Shown here piece after piece: positions 7,819 to 15,430 of a DNA stretch of 34,335 nucleotides. Below the pieces are notes generated by a model. It did no database searches. It worked only from the letters and a program-made list of their open reading frames with translations, and was not told the origin of the DNA. Source of the stretch: Candidatus Peribacteria bacterium (GTDB lineage Bacteria; Patescibacteriota; Gracilibacteria; UBA1369; LOWO2-01-FULL-3); contig CALRGJ010000012.1 in the NCBI GenBank assembly GCA_943357285.1, positions 1 through 34,335 of the forward strand, in the 5' to 3' direction. A program made the translations under genes and the position numbers. Each line of letters begins with the position of its first letter. Position 1 is the first letter of the stretch.

Positions 7819-8178
7819 ATGGAAAATATTAGAGGAAAAATTTTAGCGGGCAATAATCTTGGGTATCAGTTTGGATTTCCGACAGTTAATGTCTTTTACT
7901 ATGGTGAAGAAAAAGGGGTTTTTGTTGGAAGAGTTTTTGTGCAAGGGTCTTGGCATCCGGCAGCAATTAATTTGGGAGTGCGTCCTACAGTAGATAATGA
8001 AGCTCATTTATGTGAGGCTCATATTATAAATTGGAATAAAAATTTAGCTGTTGGGACAGAGATTGAGGTTGAGTTTAAGCAGAAGATAAGGGATACCAAG
8101 AAGTTTGCTAATTTTGATGAACTTAAATCCCAAATTGCTAAAGATGTGGAATTTGTGAAAACTTGCTATAATCTTTAA
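7819..8178 (+). CDS. ribF: riboflavin kinase, stand-alone domain
   Basis: Phosphorylates riboflavin to FMN. The 119-residue protein matches only the C-terminal kinase half of bacterial RibF. The substrate-binding GFPTVN is at residues 19-24, followed by AAINLGVRPTV (48-58), the acidic EAHII (67-71) and the RDTKKFANFDEL motif (91-102) near the C-terminus. The N-terminal FAD synthetase half (roughly 180 residues in the usual bifunctional enzyme) is absent, and the sequence upstream is promoter and a divergent gene, so this is not a local truncation. FAD would need a separate adenylyltransferase or uptake. An in-frame TTG at 7789 would add 10 residues but falls within the promoter; ATG at 7819 begins directly with the conserved domain. 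murE follows after 16 nt, so the two are probably co-transcribed. Confidence 0.85.
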   Translation: MENIRGKILAGNNLGYQFGFPTVNVFYYGEEKGVFVGRVFVQGSWHPAAINLGVRPTVDNEAHLCEAHIINWNKNLAVGTEIEVEFKQKIRDTKKFANFDELKSQIAKDVEFVKTCYNL

Positions 8179-8194
8179 AGAAATAAAACTTTTC

Positions 8195-9544
8195 ATGAAA
8201 CGATTACTTGCAAAACTTTTTCCAGAGAGACATCCCTTAAGGCTTTTGTATCACAAAATAATGGGTGTAACGGCAGCTGTCATTAATGGTTTTCCCGGAA
8301 ATAAGATGATTGTGATTGGAGTGACCGGAACCAAGGGGAAGTCCACGACAGTTAATTTTATTACCAATATTTTGAATACGGCTGGTTGTAGAGTGGGTAT
8401 GACTTCTACTATCAATTTTCAAATTTTGAATCGACGTTGGGTGAATGATACTAAGAAGAGTACTCAGAGTCCTTTTGTTTTGCAGAAATTATTAAAGGAG
8501 ATGGTTAGGGCTGGTTGTAAGTATGCTGTACTTGAAGTTACTTCCCATGCAATAGATCAGTCTAGAATTTTTGGAATTAATTTTGATGTGGCTGTGGTTA
8601 CCAATATTGCCCCTGAACATATTGAGTATCATGGTAATTTTAATAGTTACGTAGCTACTAAGGCTGAGTTGTTTAAGAAGGTTTCTCGAGGTCGCAAGAA
8701 ATTTGGAGTGCCAAAAGTTTTGATTGCTAATGCTGATGATGAATACTTTAGCTATTTTGATCAGTTTGTGGCTGATAGAAAGATTACGTATGGTTTGAAG
8801 ACGGCGACTGTTTATGCGGAGAATGTTGAAAAACATCCTGAGGGATCACATTATATTATGCATGTTCCAAACAATTCCATGCCTATTGATTTGAAGATTC
8901 CAGGTTCGTTTAATGTATATAATTCATTGGCTGCTACGGCAGTATGTATGTCTTTGCAGATTCCTTTGTCAGTAATAAAGAGGGGATTGGATGAGAGCTC
9001 TTCTATTGCTGGTAGATTTGAACATGTACGTTGTGGTCAGAAATATAGTGTAATTGTAGATTATGCTCATACTCCTGAATCTTTGGAAGGTTTGCTGAAG
9101 TTATATAAATCGCTTACGTCAGGTAAGCTAATTTTGGTTTTTGGTGCGACTGGAGGTGGTAGAGATAAATCGAAAAGACCGAAGATGGGGGCTATTGCTC
9201 ATGAGATTGCAGATTATGTAATAGTTACTGATGATGATCCATACGAGGAAGATGAGTGGCAAATTATTGATCAAGTTTCTCAATCAATTCCTAGGAAGGA
9301 GGGGAAAAATTTTTGGAAGATACCAGATAGAAGAGAGGCCATCCGTTTGGCTTTAACTATGGCTGATGACAATGATTGCGTGGTGGTTGCTGGTAAGGGG
9401 TCTGAAGAGGTGATTAAGCTTAGAGGAAAAACAATTAAATGGAATGATAAGAAAGTTATTACTGAGCTTTTGGAGAGGGAAGTGGAGGTGAAATTGGATA
9501 GTGGCGCATGGGAGAAGCGTGAAAATGTTTGTAAAGTATCTTAA
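8195..9544 (+). CDS. murE: MurE-like UDP-MurNAc-tripeptide ligase lacking the usual N-terminal domain
   Basis: An ATP-dependent Mur ligase that should add the third residue of the peptidoglycan stem peptide in the cytoplasm. The P-loop is GVTGTKGKST (42-51). Mur-family signatures follow: EVTSHAIDQ (114-122), NIAPEHIEYHG (137-147), DYAHTP (289-294) and FGATGGGRDKSKRP (316-329). The P-loop starts near residue 42 instead of about 110 as in E. coli MurE, so the uridine-binding N-terminal domain is replaced by about 40 residues containing a hydrophobic helix. The position that discriminates the amino acid (DNPR in diaminopimelate-adding enzymes) reads DDPY at 347-350, so the amino acid added is uncertain. 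truB starts 2 nt after the stop, which indicates an operon. No Shine-Dalgarno is present. The Mur ligase assignment is firm; MurE rather than another Mur ligase is likely. Confidence 0.85.
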   Translation: MKRLLAKLFPERHPLRLLYHKIMGVTAAVINGFPGNKMIVIGVTGTKGKSTTVNFITNILNTAGCRVGMTSTINFQILNRRWVNDTKKSTQSPFVLQKLLKEMVRAGCKYAVLEVTSHAIDQSRIFGINFDVAVVTNIAPEHIEYHGNFNSYVATKAELFKKVSRGRKKFGVPKVLIANADDEYFSYFDQFVADRKITYGLKTATVYAENVEKHPEGSHYIMHVPNNSMPIDLKIPGSFNVYNSLAATAVCMSLQIPLSVIKRGLDESSSIAGRFEHVRCGQKYSVIVDYAHTPESLEGLLKLYKSLTSGKLILVFGATGGGRDKSKRPKMGAIAHEIADYVIVTDDDPYEEDEWQIIDQVSQSIPRKEGKNFWKIPDRREAIRLALTMADDNDCVVVAGKGSEEVIKLRGKTIKWNDKKVITELLEREVEVKLDSGAWEKRENVCKVS

Positions 9545-9546
9545 AT

Positions 9547-10440
9547 ATGAGAGGTTTTCTTTTAGTTGATAAAGGTAAGGGGATTACTTCTTTTGATGTG
9601 GTTTTTAAGGTGAGAAAATGGGCGCAGGAGAGAGGAGTGGGTCACGCTGGCACTTTGGATCCATTGGCAACTGGTCTTCTTATTGTGGCTATTGGTGAGG
9701 CTACGAAGGTTTTGGAATATTTGATTGGTTTTGATAAAGAATATGAGGTTCGAGGTTGTTTTGGTGCAGTGACCGATACCTATGATGCTGAGGGAAAGAT
9801 TGATAATTTGAGTGAGGAAGAGATGGAAAAATATAAAGATATGACTAGGGAGGATTTTGAAAAAATAATTTTGCCTAAGTTCCTAGGAGAAATAGATCAG
9901 GTGCCACCAAAATATTCTGCTCTTAAGATTGCTGGAAGAAAAGCGATGGATATGGCCAGAAGTGGGAAGGAATTTGAAATGAAGTCGAGAAAAGTAATGA
10001 TTTATGACTTGAAGGTTTTGAAATTTGAATGGCCTGAAGTGGTAATGAAAGTGAAATGTGGATCGGGAACTTATATTCGTTCTTTGATTAATGACATGGG
10101 TGAGGTGATTGGTTGCGGTGCTTATGTGAAGGAATTGAGGAGGGTGAGTGTTGATAGGTATAATGTGGCTGATTCTATTGAGATAAGCCGTGATTTCGAT
10201 TTTGTGAATAAAAATATTGAACAATATCTATTGCCTTTGGAAAAAATGTTGAGCCATTGGCCTAAAATAGAGCTTATTGATGAGGAATTTAGGCTTTTGA
10301 AAGACGGAGGCTCGATCTTGTATAAAAAAAGTGAACTCAATGGCGTGACATTGGCTTATTATAAAGATAAAGTAATAGGACTTTTGGAGGCTGGATCGGC
10401 TCCAGGTACTATTAAATTTAGGAAGCAGATCTTTGATTAG
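9547..10440 (+). CDS. truB: tRNA pseudouridine-55 synthase
   Basis: Converts uridine 55 in the T-loop of tRNAs to pseudouridine. The 297-residue protein opens with the family's LLVDKGKGITSFDVV (5-19), and the catalytic aspartate is Asp38 within HAGTLDPLATG (33-43). KEYEVRGCFGAVTDTYDAEG (57-76) and CGSGTYIRSLINDMG follow as expected. A C-terminal extension of about 60-70 residues past the catalytic core corresponds to the PUA-like end seen in longer TruB proteins, though it is divergent. It starts 2 nt after murE, in the ribF-murE-truB run. Its TAG stop overlaps the TAA stop of the convergent small gene by sharing the bases TTAG. Confidence 0.95.
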   Translation: MRGFLLVDKGKGITSFDVVFKVRKWAQERGVGHAGTLDPLATGLLIVAIGEATKVLEYLIGFDKEYEVRGCFGAVTDTYDAEGKIDNLSEEEMEKYKDMTREDFEKIILPKFLGEIDQVPPKYSALKIAGRKAMDMARSGKEFEMKSRKVMIYDLKVLKFEWPEVVMKVKCGSGTYIRSLINDMGEVIGCGAYVKELRRVSVDRYNVADSIEISRDFDFVNKNIEQYLLPLEKMLSHWPKIELIDEEFRLLKDGGSILYKKSELNGVTLAYYKDKVIGLLEAGSAPGTIKFRKQIFD

Positions 10441-10625
10441 CGATCTAGGTAATCTGCAGCTCTTGCTTGTCTTCTTGCATCGTCTAGAACTTTTGCAACT
10501 ACATCGCTATTTTGTGTGTCTAATTCAGAAGCATCATCGATTTGCTTTAAAGCGTGTCCAAATGGATCTAGATTTTCGCTATCTGGAAATCTTGGGTCTG
10601 TATCATGTGAATTTTCAAAATCCAT
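10437..10625 (-). CDS. small acidic hypothetical protein (62 aa)
   Basis: I do not recognise this 62-residue protein. It is acidic (many Asp/Glu), with a disordered-looking first third (FENSHDTDPRFPDSENLDPF) and a probable C-terminal helix (VVAKVLDDARRQARAADYL). Evidence that it is real: a TTGACA/TAAACT promoter lies upstream, its stop dovetails with the truB stop, and the composition is protein-like, unlike the Leu/His-rich plus-strand frame over the same bases. There are no cysteines and no membrane segment. It resembles in size and character the other orphan at 23562-23756, but the sequences are not clearly related. Confidence 0.55.
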   Translation of the reverse strand: MDFENSHDTDPRFPDSENLDPFGHALKQIDDASELDTQNSDVVAKVLDDARRQARAADYLDR

Positions 10626-10655
10626 AGTGTTTTTCTTTAAAATTATTTGGTCGCC

Positions 10656-10683
10656 AGTTTATAGTTTTTGTTTTTTTTGTCAA
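10656..10683 (-). promoter_or_regulatory. promoter of the 62-aa gene
   Basis: On the minus strand: consensus TTGACA (10678-10683), 16-nt A-rich spacer, TAAACT (10656-10661). The predicted start near 10649 gives a leader of about 24 nt without a Shine-Dalgarno. Confidence 0.55.
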
Positions 10684-10711
10684 ACTGTGCGAAAATATTT
10701 TTTGCAAACCT

Positions 10712-11764
10712 ATGAATTTACAAAATATTTTTTTACAGTTCTGGCAGCCCGCTATTTTTTCTTTTGTTTTAGCGGTTGCTTTGATTGTCGTGGCTTTGAA
10801 ACTTTTTCCGAAGCTTAAGCTGATGGATAGGCCTCATAAGTACGGACTCGATAGAGCTCCTATTCCTTACTATGGAGGGCTTACTATTTATTTTGCTTTT
10901 TTGATTTCCTTGTTTGTTTTTGTTCCACTTGAAAAACACGTAATTGGCTTATTGATTGGTTCTTCAATGATTATGGTACTTGGTTTTTTTGATGACCTTT
11001 TTAGTTTAAGTCCATGGTTTAGATTAGGTGTCCAATTTTTGGCAGCAATTGTTTTGGTGATTTTTGGAATTGGTATTCTTTCTATTAAGTTGCCTTTTAT
11101 TGGGGCGATTAATTTTGATCAAATTTTATTAGGTGGAGTTTATTTGGGATCTGCTTTATTTACAGTTTTGTGGGTGATGACCATTTTGAATACTATGAAT
11201 TTTGTTGATGGTGTTAGTGGTTTAGTGAGTGGTGTTACTTTTGTGGCTGGTTTAACTATTTTTCTTTTAAGTGTTCATCCAAGCTTGCATGAAAATCCTC
11301 AGGCTCAATTGCCAGTGGCATTAATTGCGTTGATTATTTCCATGGTGAGTTTGGCTTTTCTCTTATTTGATTTTCCGGCTGCGAAGATTTTGATGGGGGA
11401 TACTGGTAGTACCTTTCTTGGCTTTATGCTCGCAAGTTTGGCAATTTTTTCAGGTGGGAAGGTGGCGACGGCTTTTTTGGTTCTTGGTATTCCTATTCTC
11501 GATATGATTTGGGTGATACTAAGAAGGACGATGTCTGGAAAAAAGTTTTGGCAGGGTGATCTGATGCATCTGCATCATCGCCTGTTGAATTTGGGATTTT
11601 CTCGTAAGAAAGTTGTTTTGATTTATCTTTTTGTGACAGCGCTTTTTGGATTTTCTGCAGTGGCGCTGGTGAGTACTCAGCAGAAATTTTTTATGATAAT
11701 AGCTTTGGGCGTGTTGATGCTGCTTTTGGCTGTGGCTTTGGTTGTGGTTCCGAATAAGAAGTGA
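10712..11764 (+). CDS. tagO: undecaprenyl-phosphate GlcNAc-1-phosphate transferase family (TagO/WecA)
   Basis: A 350-residue polytopic membrane enzyme that transfers a sugar-1-phosphate (typically GlcNAc-1-P from its UDP form) to undecaprenyl phosphate, the first step of wall teichoic acid, O-antigen or related surface glycan synthesis. Motifs: the Asp-Asp pair in GFFDDLFSLSP (91-101), NFVDGVSGL (163-171), ILMGDTGSTFLGF (226-238) and the HLHHR signature (286-290) that distinguishes WecA/TagO from MraY. About 10-11 hydrophobic segments are visible. dnaG begins 15 nt after its TGA stop. The start has no Shine-Dalgarno. TagO and WecA cannot be separated here; the family is certain. Confidence 0.92.
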   Translation: MNLQNIFLQFWQPAIFSFVLAVALIVVALKLFPKLKLMDRPHKYGLDRAPIPYYGGLTIYFAFLISLFVFVPLEKHVIGLLIGSSMIMVLGFFDDLFSLSPWFRLGVQFLAAIVLVIFGIGILSIKLPFIGAINFDQILLGGVYLGSALFTVLWVMTILNTMNFVDGVSGLVSGVTFVAGLTIFLLSVHPSLHENPQAQLPVALIALIISMVSLAFLLFDFPAAKILMGDTGSTFLGFMLASLAIFSGGKVATAFLVLGIPILDMIWVILRRTMSGKKFWQGDLMHLHHRLLNLGFSRKKVVLIYLFVTALFGFSAVALVSTQQKFFMIIALGVLMLLLAVALVVVPNKK

Positions 11765-11779
11765 TATAACTCCGGTACT

Positions 11780-13546
11780 ATGGCAGATGTAGTCGATGAT
11801 ATTAAAAGTAGGCTAGGTATTGAAGAGGTGGTTTCTCAGTACGTTCAGCTGAAGAAATTTGGCAGGAACCTAAAAGGGCTTTGTCCTTTTCATGGAGAAA
11901 AGACTCCTAGTTTCGTGGTGAGTCCTGAAAAGCAAATTTGTCATTGTTTTGGATGCAATAAAGGCGGAGATATTTTCGCATTTATTCAAGAGGTTGAAGG
12001 AGTTAGTTTTGTCGAATCAATGCATATTTTGGCCGATAGATGTGGAATTAAAATTGATGAAGATAAATTAGAGAAGAAGGCTGCTAAGTCTGAAAAAGAT
12101 ATTTACTTTAAAGCTCATGATTTGGCGTGTGACTTTTTTGAACAACAATTGTATACAACGAGTGATGGAAAGAAGGTACTGGACTACTTATATCGACGTG
12201 GACTGAAGGATGAAACTATCAAAGAATTTAGACTTGGTTTTGCGCCAGATAAATATGATGAATTGTATCCGGTTCTTTTGAATAAAGGCATTTCTAAAGA
12301 AGTTTTGCTTAAATCGGGTTTTGTTTCTTCGAAAAATATTGGTACCGATAATGTTTATGATAAATATCGTGCGAGATTGATGTTTCCAATTTTAGATGCT
12401 GTCGGTAGGGTTTGTGGATTTGGTGGGCGTGCTTTGAAGCATGATCAAGCCCCTAAGTATTTAAATTCACCGGAAAATCCTGTTTATAACAAGAGTCGTG
12501 TGCTTTATGGTCTTCACCATAGTAAAAAATATATTAAGGAACAGAATCAAATTGTTTTGGTTGAGGGTTATTTCGATGTTATTTTGCCATATCAGGCTGG
12601 TATTAAGAATTTAGTGGCCAGTTCAGGTACGGCTCTTTCGAATGAGCAGGTTAGAATTATAAAGAGACTCACTACCAATGTCGTAACTTCTTTCGACACC
12701 GATAGTGCTGGTATAGAAGCGACAAAACGAGCTTATGTACTTTTTCAAAATGAAGATATTCAAGTGAAGACGGTTACTGGTATTGATAAAAAAGATCCGG
12801 CAGATTTTGTGCTTGAACATGGAGATAAATTTAAGGAGTTAGTAGACAAGGCTGGAGATTTTCTTAGCTTTATGATTTCAAAGGTAATTGGCGATAATGA
12901 TATTACGTCATTAACTGGTCGTAGGAAGGTAGTGAAGGAGCTTTTGCCTTATTATCATGGAATGTCACCGACGACTCGTGATTTCTGTGTGAAAGAACTT
13001 TCTCAGCGTCTGGGTATGAATGAGCAGCATTTGTATGAAGAAATCGAGAGCTATAAGTTGCCTTCAGGTCATCCAATGAGGCAGGCTGCGGAAATGAGTG
13101 AGGTAAAAGCAGTTGCTAATAAACTTACCACTGAAGAGTTGGTTGTCGCTTTAATTTTGGAAAATCCTACTTTGTTTGAAAATGCTAAAAAAACGATAGA
13201 TTTGGGAATCGTGACAGAATGGACGAAAAATGTTTACAATGATCTATTAGAACAGTATAATTCGGCCCGAGAAAATTTCAAAAACTGGAATTTCGAAATT
13301 GGCTTTTTGTCTCAAGACAAAGAGAAAATCGACGTCTTACGTCTTTATGCCGAAGAATTATATAATGGATTTTCCCACGAAGCTTTAAGCGCAGAGGTGG
13401 AAAAACTAATTGACAGGTATAAAAAAGATCGTAAAACAAAAGTTCTAAGTGAGTTGCAAATTAGTATCGCAGAAGCTGAAAAAGCTGATAATAGAGATCA
13501 ATTAAAGACATTATTATTGGAGCAGCAAAGGCTTTTAAAAAGTTAG
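11780..13546 (+). CDS. dnaG: DNA primase
   Basis: Synthesises RNA primers for DNA replication. The 588-residue protein has the standard order. An N-terminal zinc-binding domain has Cys35, His38, Cys56 and Cys59 (CPFHGEKTPSF and CFGCNKGGD). A TOPRIM core follows, with the conserved Glu in VEGYFDVI (about 262-269), SSGTALSNEQ and the metal-binding DTDSAG (about 306). DPADFV comes next, and a divergent C-terminal region about 150 residues long presumably binds the replicative helicase. The DxDxAG motif reads Asp-Thr-Asp rather than Asp-Gly-Asp, which keeps both acids. A TATAAC box lies 9 nt before the ATG, so a secondary promoter is possible. The neighbourhood dnaG-rpoD is the classic macromolecular-synthesis arrangement, here with greA added. 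Confidence 0.96.
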   Translation: MADVVDDIKSRLGIEEVVSQYVQLKKFGRNLKGLCPFHGEKTPSFVVSPEKQICHCFGCNKGGDIFAFIQEVEGVSFVESMHILADRCGIKIDEDKLEKKAAKSEKDIYFKAHDLACDFFEQQLYTTSDGKKVLDYLYRRGLKDETIKEFRLGFAPDKYDELYPVLLNKGISKEVLLKSGFVSSKNIGTDNVYDKYRARLMFPILDAVGRVCGFGGRALKHDQAPKYLNSPENPVYNKSRVLYGLHHSKKYIKEQNQIVLVEGYFDVILPYQAGIKNLVASSGTALSNEQVRIIKRLTTNVVTSFDTDSAGIEATKRAYVLFQNEDIQVKTVTGIDKKDPADFVLEHGDKFKELVDKAGDFLSFMISKVIGDNDITSLTGRRKVVKELLPYYHGMSPTTRDFCVKELSQRLGMNEQHLYEEIESYKLPSGHPMRQAAEMSEVKAVANKLTTEELVVALILENPTLFENAKKTIDLGIVTEWTKNVYNDLLEQYNSARENFKNWNFEIGFLSQDKEKIDVLRLYAEELYNGFSHEALSAEVEKLIDRYKKDRKTKVLSELQISIAEAEKADNRDQLKTLLLEQQRLLKS

Positions 13547-13571
13547 TTTTACTCCATTATCCAAAAACTAA

Positions 13572-14753
13572 ATGGCTAGGACAAGTAAATTTATTGCACA
13601 TCCTTCTGATGAGCAAATGGATAGGTTTCCCAAGGAAGTTCAGCACCTCATTAAAAAAGGTAAAGAGCAGGGTTTTGTGACTCATCAGGAGTTGCTTAAG
13701 GCCATGCCTCATATCGAGGATGATCTTATTTTGTTGGATGAGATTTATAGTCTCTTCATGGAAATTGGTGTTGAGGTTCTAGATACGAAAGACGCAATGG
13801 TTCCTGATGATGAAGAATGGAAGAAAACTGAAGCTTTAGCTAAGGTAGAAGATATTACTGAGCCGGAAGAAGACCTTACTCTAAGAGAAAAGAAAGCAAA
13901 AAAAGTTAAAAAAGAGGCTGAGTTTAAAGAAATTGCTAATGACTCTATCAGATTGTATTTGTGTGAAATTGGTCGTGTAGATCTTTTGACAGGTAAAGAA
14001 GAGGTGGAATTAGCTCGTCGTATTGCAAAAGGTGATCAAGCTGCGAAAGGTAAATTGGCTGAGGCTAACTTACGTTTGGTAGTGAGTATCGCTAAAAAAT
14101 ACATTGGAAGAGGTTTGTCTTTCTTGGATCTTATTCAAGAAGGAAATATTGGTTTGTTCCGTGCTGTAGAAAAGTTCGATCCGAATAGAGGTTTTAAGTT
14201 TTCAACTTATGCTACTTGGTGGATTCGTCAGGCTATCACACGTGCTATTGCTGATCAGGCTAGAACAATTCGTATTCCGGTTCATATGGTTGAGACAATC
14301 AATAAATTGACTCATGCTCAACGTAGATTGGTTCAAGAGCTTGGTCGTGAGCCTTTGGTTGAAGAGTTGGCGGCTGAAATGGATATGGATGTGAAGAAGG
14401 TTCGTCATATTATGAAAATTTCTCAGGATATCGTTTCTTTGGAGGCTCCGGTTGGTACTGAAGAAGACAGTAAATTGGGAGACTTTATTGAGGATGATGA
14501 AGCTCTTTCACCTGCAGAATCTACAAATAGACAGCTTATTCGTGAGAACATTCATGAGATGTTGCAGTATCTTTCACCACGTGAGAGAAAAATCATTGAA
14601 ATGAGATTTGGTTTGAAAGATGGAGTAGGTCATACTTTGGAAGAAGTAGGTCAGGAATTCCATGTTACTCGTGAACGTATTCGTCAGATTGAGGCTAAGG
14701 TCTTACAAAAGTTGAAAGAACATCCAACTTCTGTTAAGATCCGTCCACACTGA
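13572..14753 (+). CDS. rpoD: primary sigma factor (sigma-70, RpoD)
   Basis: Directs RNA polymerase to housekeeping promoters. Region 1.1 is present at the N-terminus (about 15-75), followed by an acidic/lysine-rich linker and then region 1.2 ([17 protein letters not shown]). Region 2 contains [20 protein letters not shown] and [15 protein letters not shown] (-10 recognition). Region 3 starts at [15 protein letters not shown]. Region 4 has [14 protein letters not shown] and the helix-turn-helix [18 protein letters not shown] (-35 recognition). At 393 residues it is a compact RpoD without the large non-conserved insert of proteobacteria. Intact regions 2.4 and 4.2 agree with the TTGACA/TATAAT promoters seen in this window. 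It starts 25 nt after dnaG, and greA follows after 36 nt. Confidence 0.97.
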   Translation: MARTSKFIAHPSDEQMDRFPKEVQHLIKKGKEQGFVTHQELLKAMPHIEDDLILLDEIYSLFMEIGVEVLDTKDAMVPDDEEWKKTEALAKVEDITEPEEDLTLREKKAKKVKKEAEFKEIANDSIRLYLCEIGRVDLLTGKEEVELARRIAKGDQAAKGKLAEANLRLVVSIAKKYIGRGLSFLDLIQEGNIGLFRAVEKFDPNRGFKFSTYATWWIRQAITRAIADQARTIRIPVHMVETINKLTHAQRRLVQELGREPLVEELAAEMDMDVKKVRHIMKISQDIVSLEAPVGTEEDSKLGDFIEDDEALSPAESTNRQLIRENIHEMLQYLSPRERKIIEMRFGLKDGVGHTLEEVGQEFHVTRERIRQIEAKVLQKLKEHPTSVKIRPH

Positions 14754-14789
14754 ACTGATTATAACTAATATATTTTAACCTAAAATATT

Positions 14790-15365
14790 ATGATGATGGA
14801 TGATGATGAAGATTTTGATCCGGAAAATATTATTCCAGATGATGCTACTGATGAAGATGCTCATATGGGTGATGATTCTGCTCAAAGCTCAAATACAAAG
14901 GTAACTTTGGTTACTAAGGAGGGTTTTGATAAGCTTAAAGAGGAGTTGGAGCAATTGAAATCTGTTAGAAGAAGAGAAGTTGCTGAGAGAATTAAGGAAG
15001 CTATCTCTTATGGAGATCTTTCTGAGAACTCTGAGTACGAAGAAGCTAAAAATGAGCAGGCTTTTGTGGAAGGTCGTATTATGGAATTGGAGGACAAAGT
15101 AAAGCACGCTAAGATTATTGCTGAAAACCATAAGACAAAATCTGTACAGATGGGTAGCACAGTACATTTGAAAAATGTTACTAAGGGTAAAGACGATTTA
15201 GAAATTTATACAATTGTTGGTTCTACTGAGGCTGATCCTTTCACCAACAAGATTTCTAATGAATCACCAGTTGGAAGCGCTGTTCTTGATAAGCAGAAGG
15301 GAGATAAAGTTAAAGTAATAGTGCCTGCTGGTACTATTGAGTACGTTATTATGAAGATTGATTAA
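14790..15365 (+). CDS. greA: transcription elongation factor GreA with acidic N-terminal extension
   Basis: Rescues backtracked RNA polymerase by stimulating transcript cleavage. The core begins at about residue 36 (TKVTLVTKEGFDKLKEEL). The coiled-coil tip carries the two catalytic acids in GDLSENSEY: Asp76 and Glu79, corresponding to Asp41 and Glu44 of E. coli GreA. The C-terminal FKBP-like domain ends normally (GTIEYVIMKI). At 191 residues it is about 33 longer than usual because of an Asp/Glu-rich N-terminal tail. Three in-frame ATGs start the gene (14790, 14793, 14796), and a further Met at residue 26 is still upstream of the core, so the real start could be shorter. A hairpin terminator follows 25 nt after the stop. 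Confidence 0.95.
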   Translation: MMMDDDEDFDPENIIPDDATDEDAHMGDDSAQSSNTKVTLVTKEGFDKLKEELEQLKSVRRREVAERIKEAISYGDLSENSEYEEAKNEQAFVEGRIMELEDKVKHAKIIAENHKTKSVQMGSTVHLKNVTKGKDDLEIYTIVGSTEADPFTNKISNESPVGSAVLDKQKGDKVKVIVPAGTIEYVIMKID

Positions 15366-15390
15366 TAAGTGTAGTAAGTGTTTACAAAAT

Positions 15391-15416
15391 AAAAGCCCCG
15401 TAAAACGGGGCTTTTT
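15391..15416. terminator. bidirectional intrinsic terminator between greA and the minus-strand run
   Basis: AAAAGCCCCG and CGGGGCTTTT form a perfect 10-bp stem around a TAAAA loop, with T-runs on both strands. It lies between the convergent greA and 15431-15850 genes and should end both transcripts. Confidence 0.93.
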
Positions 15417-15430
15417 CTATATTCTGCGTT

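Noticed and set aside
10433-10627. Plus-strand 64-codon frame over the truB-tagO gap
   Set aside because: Leu/His-rich with no promoter; the opposite frame has a TTGACA promoter and better composition.
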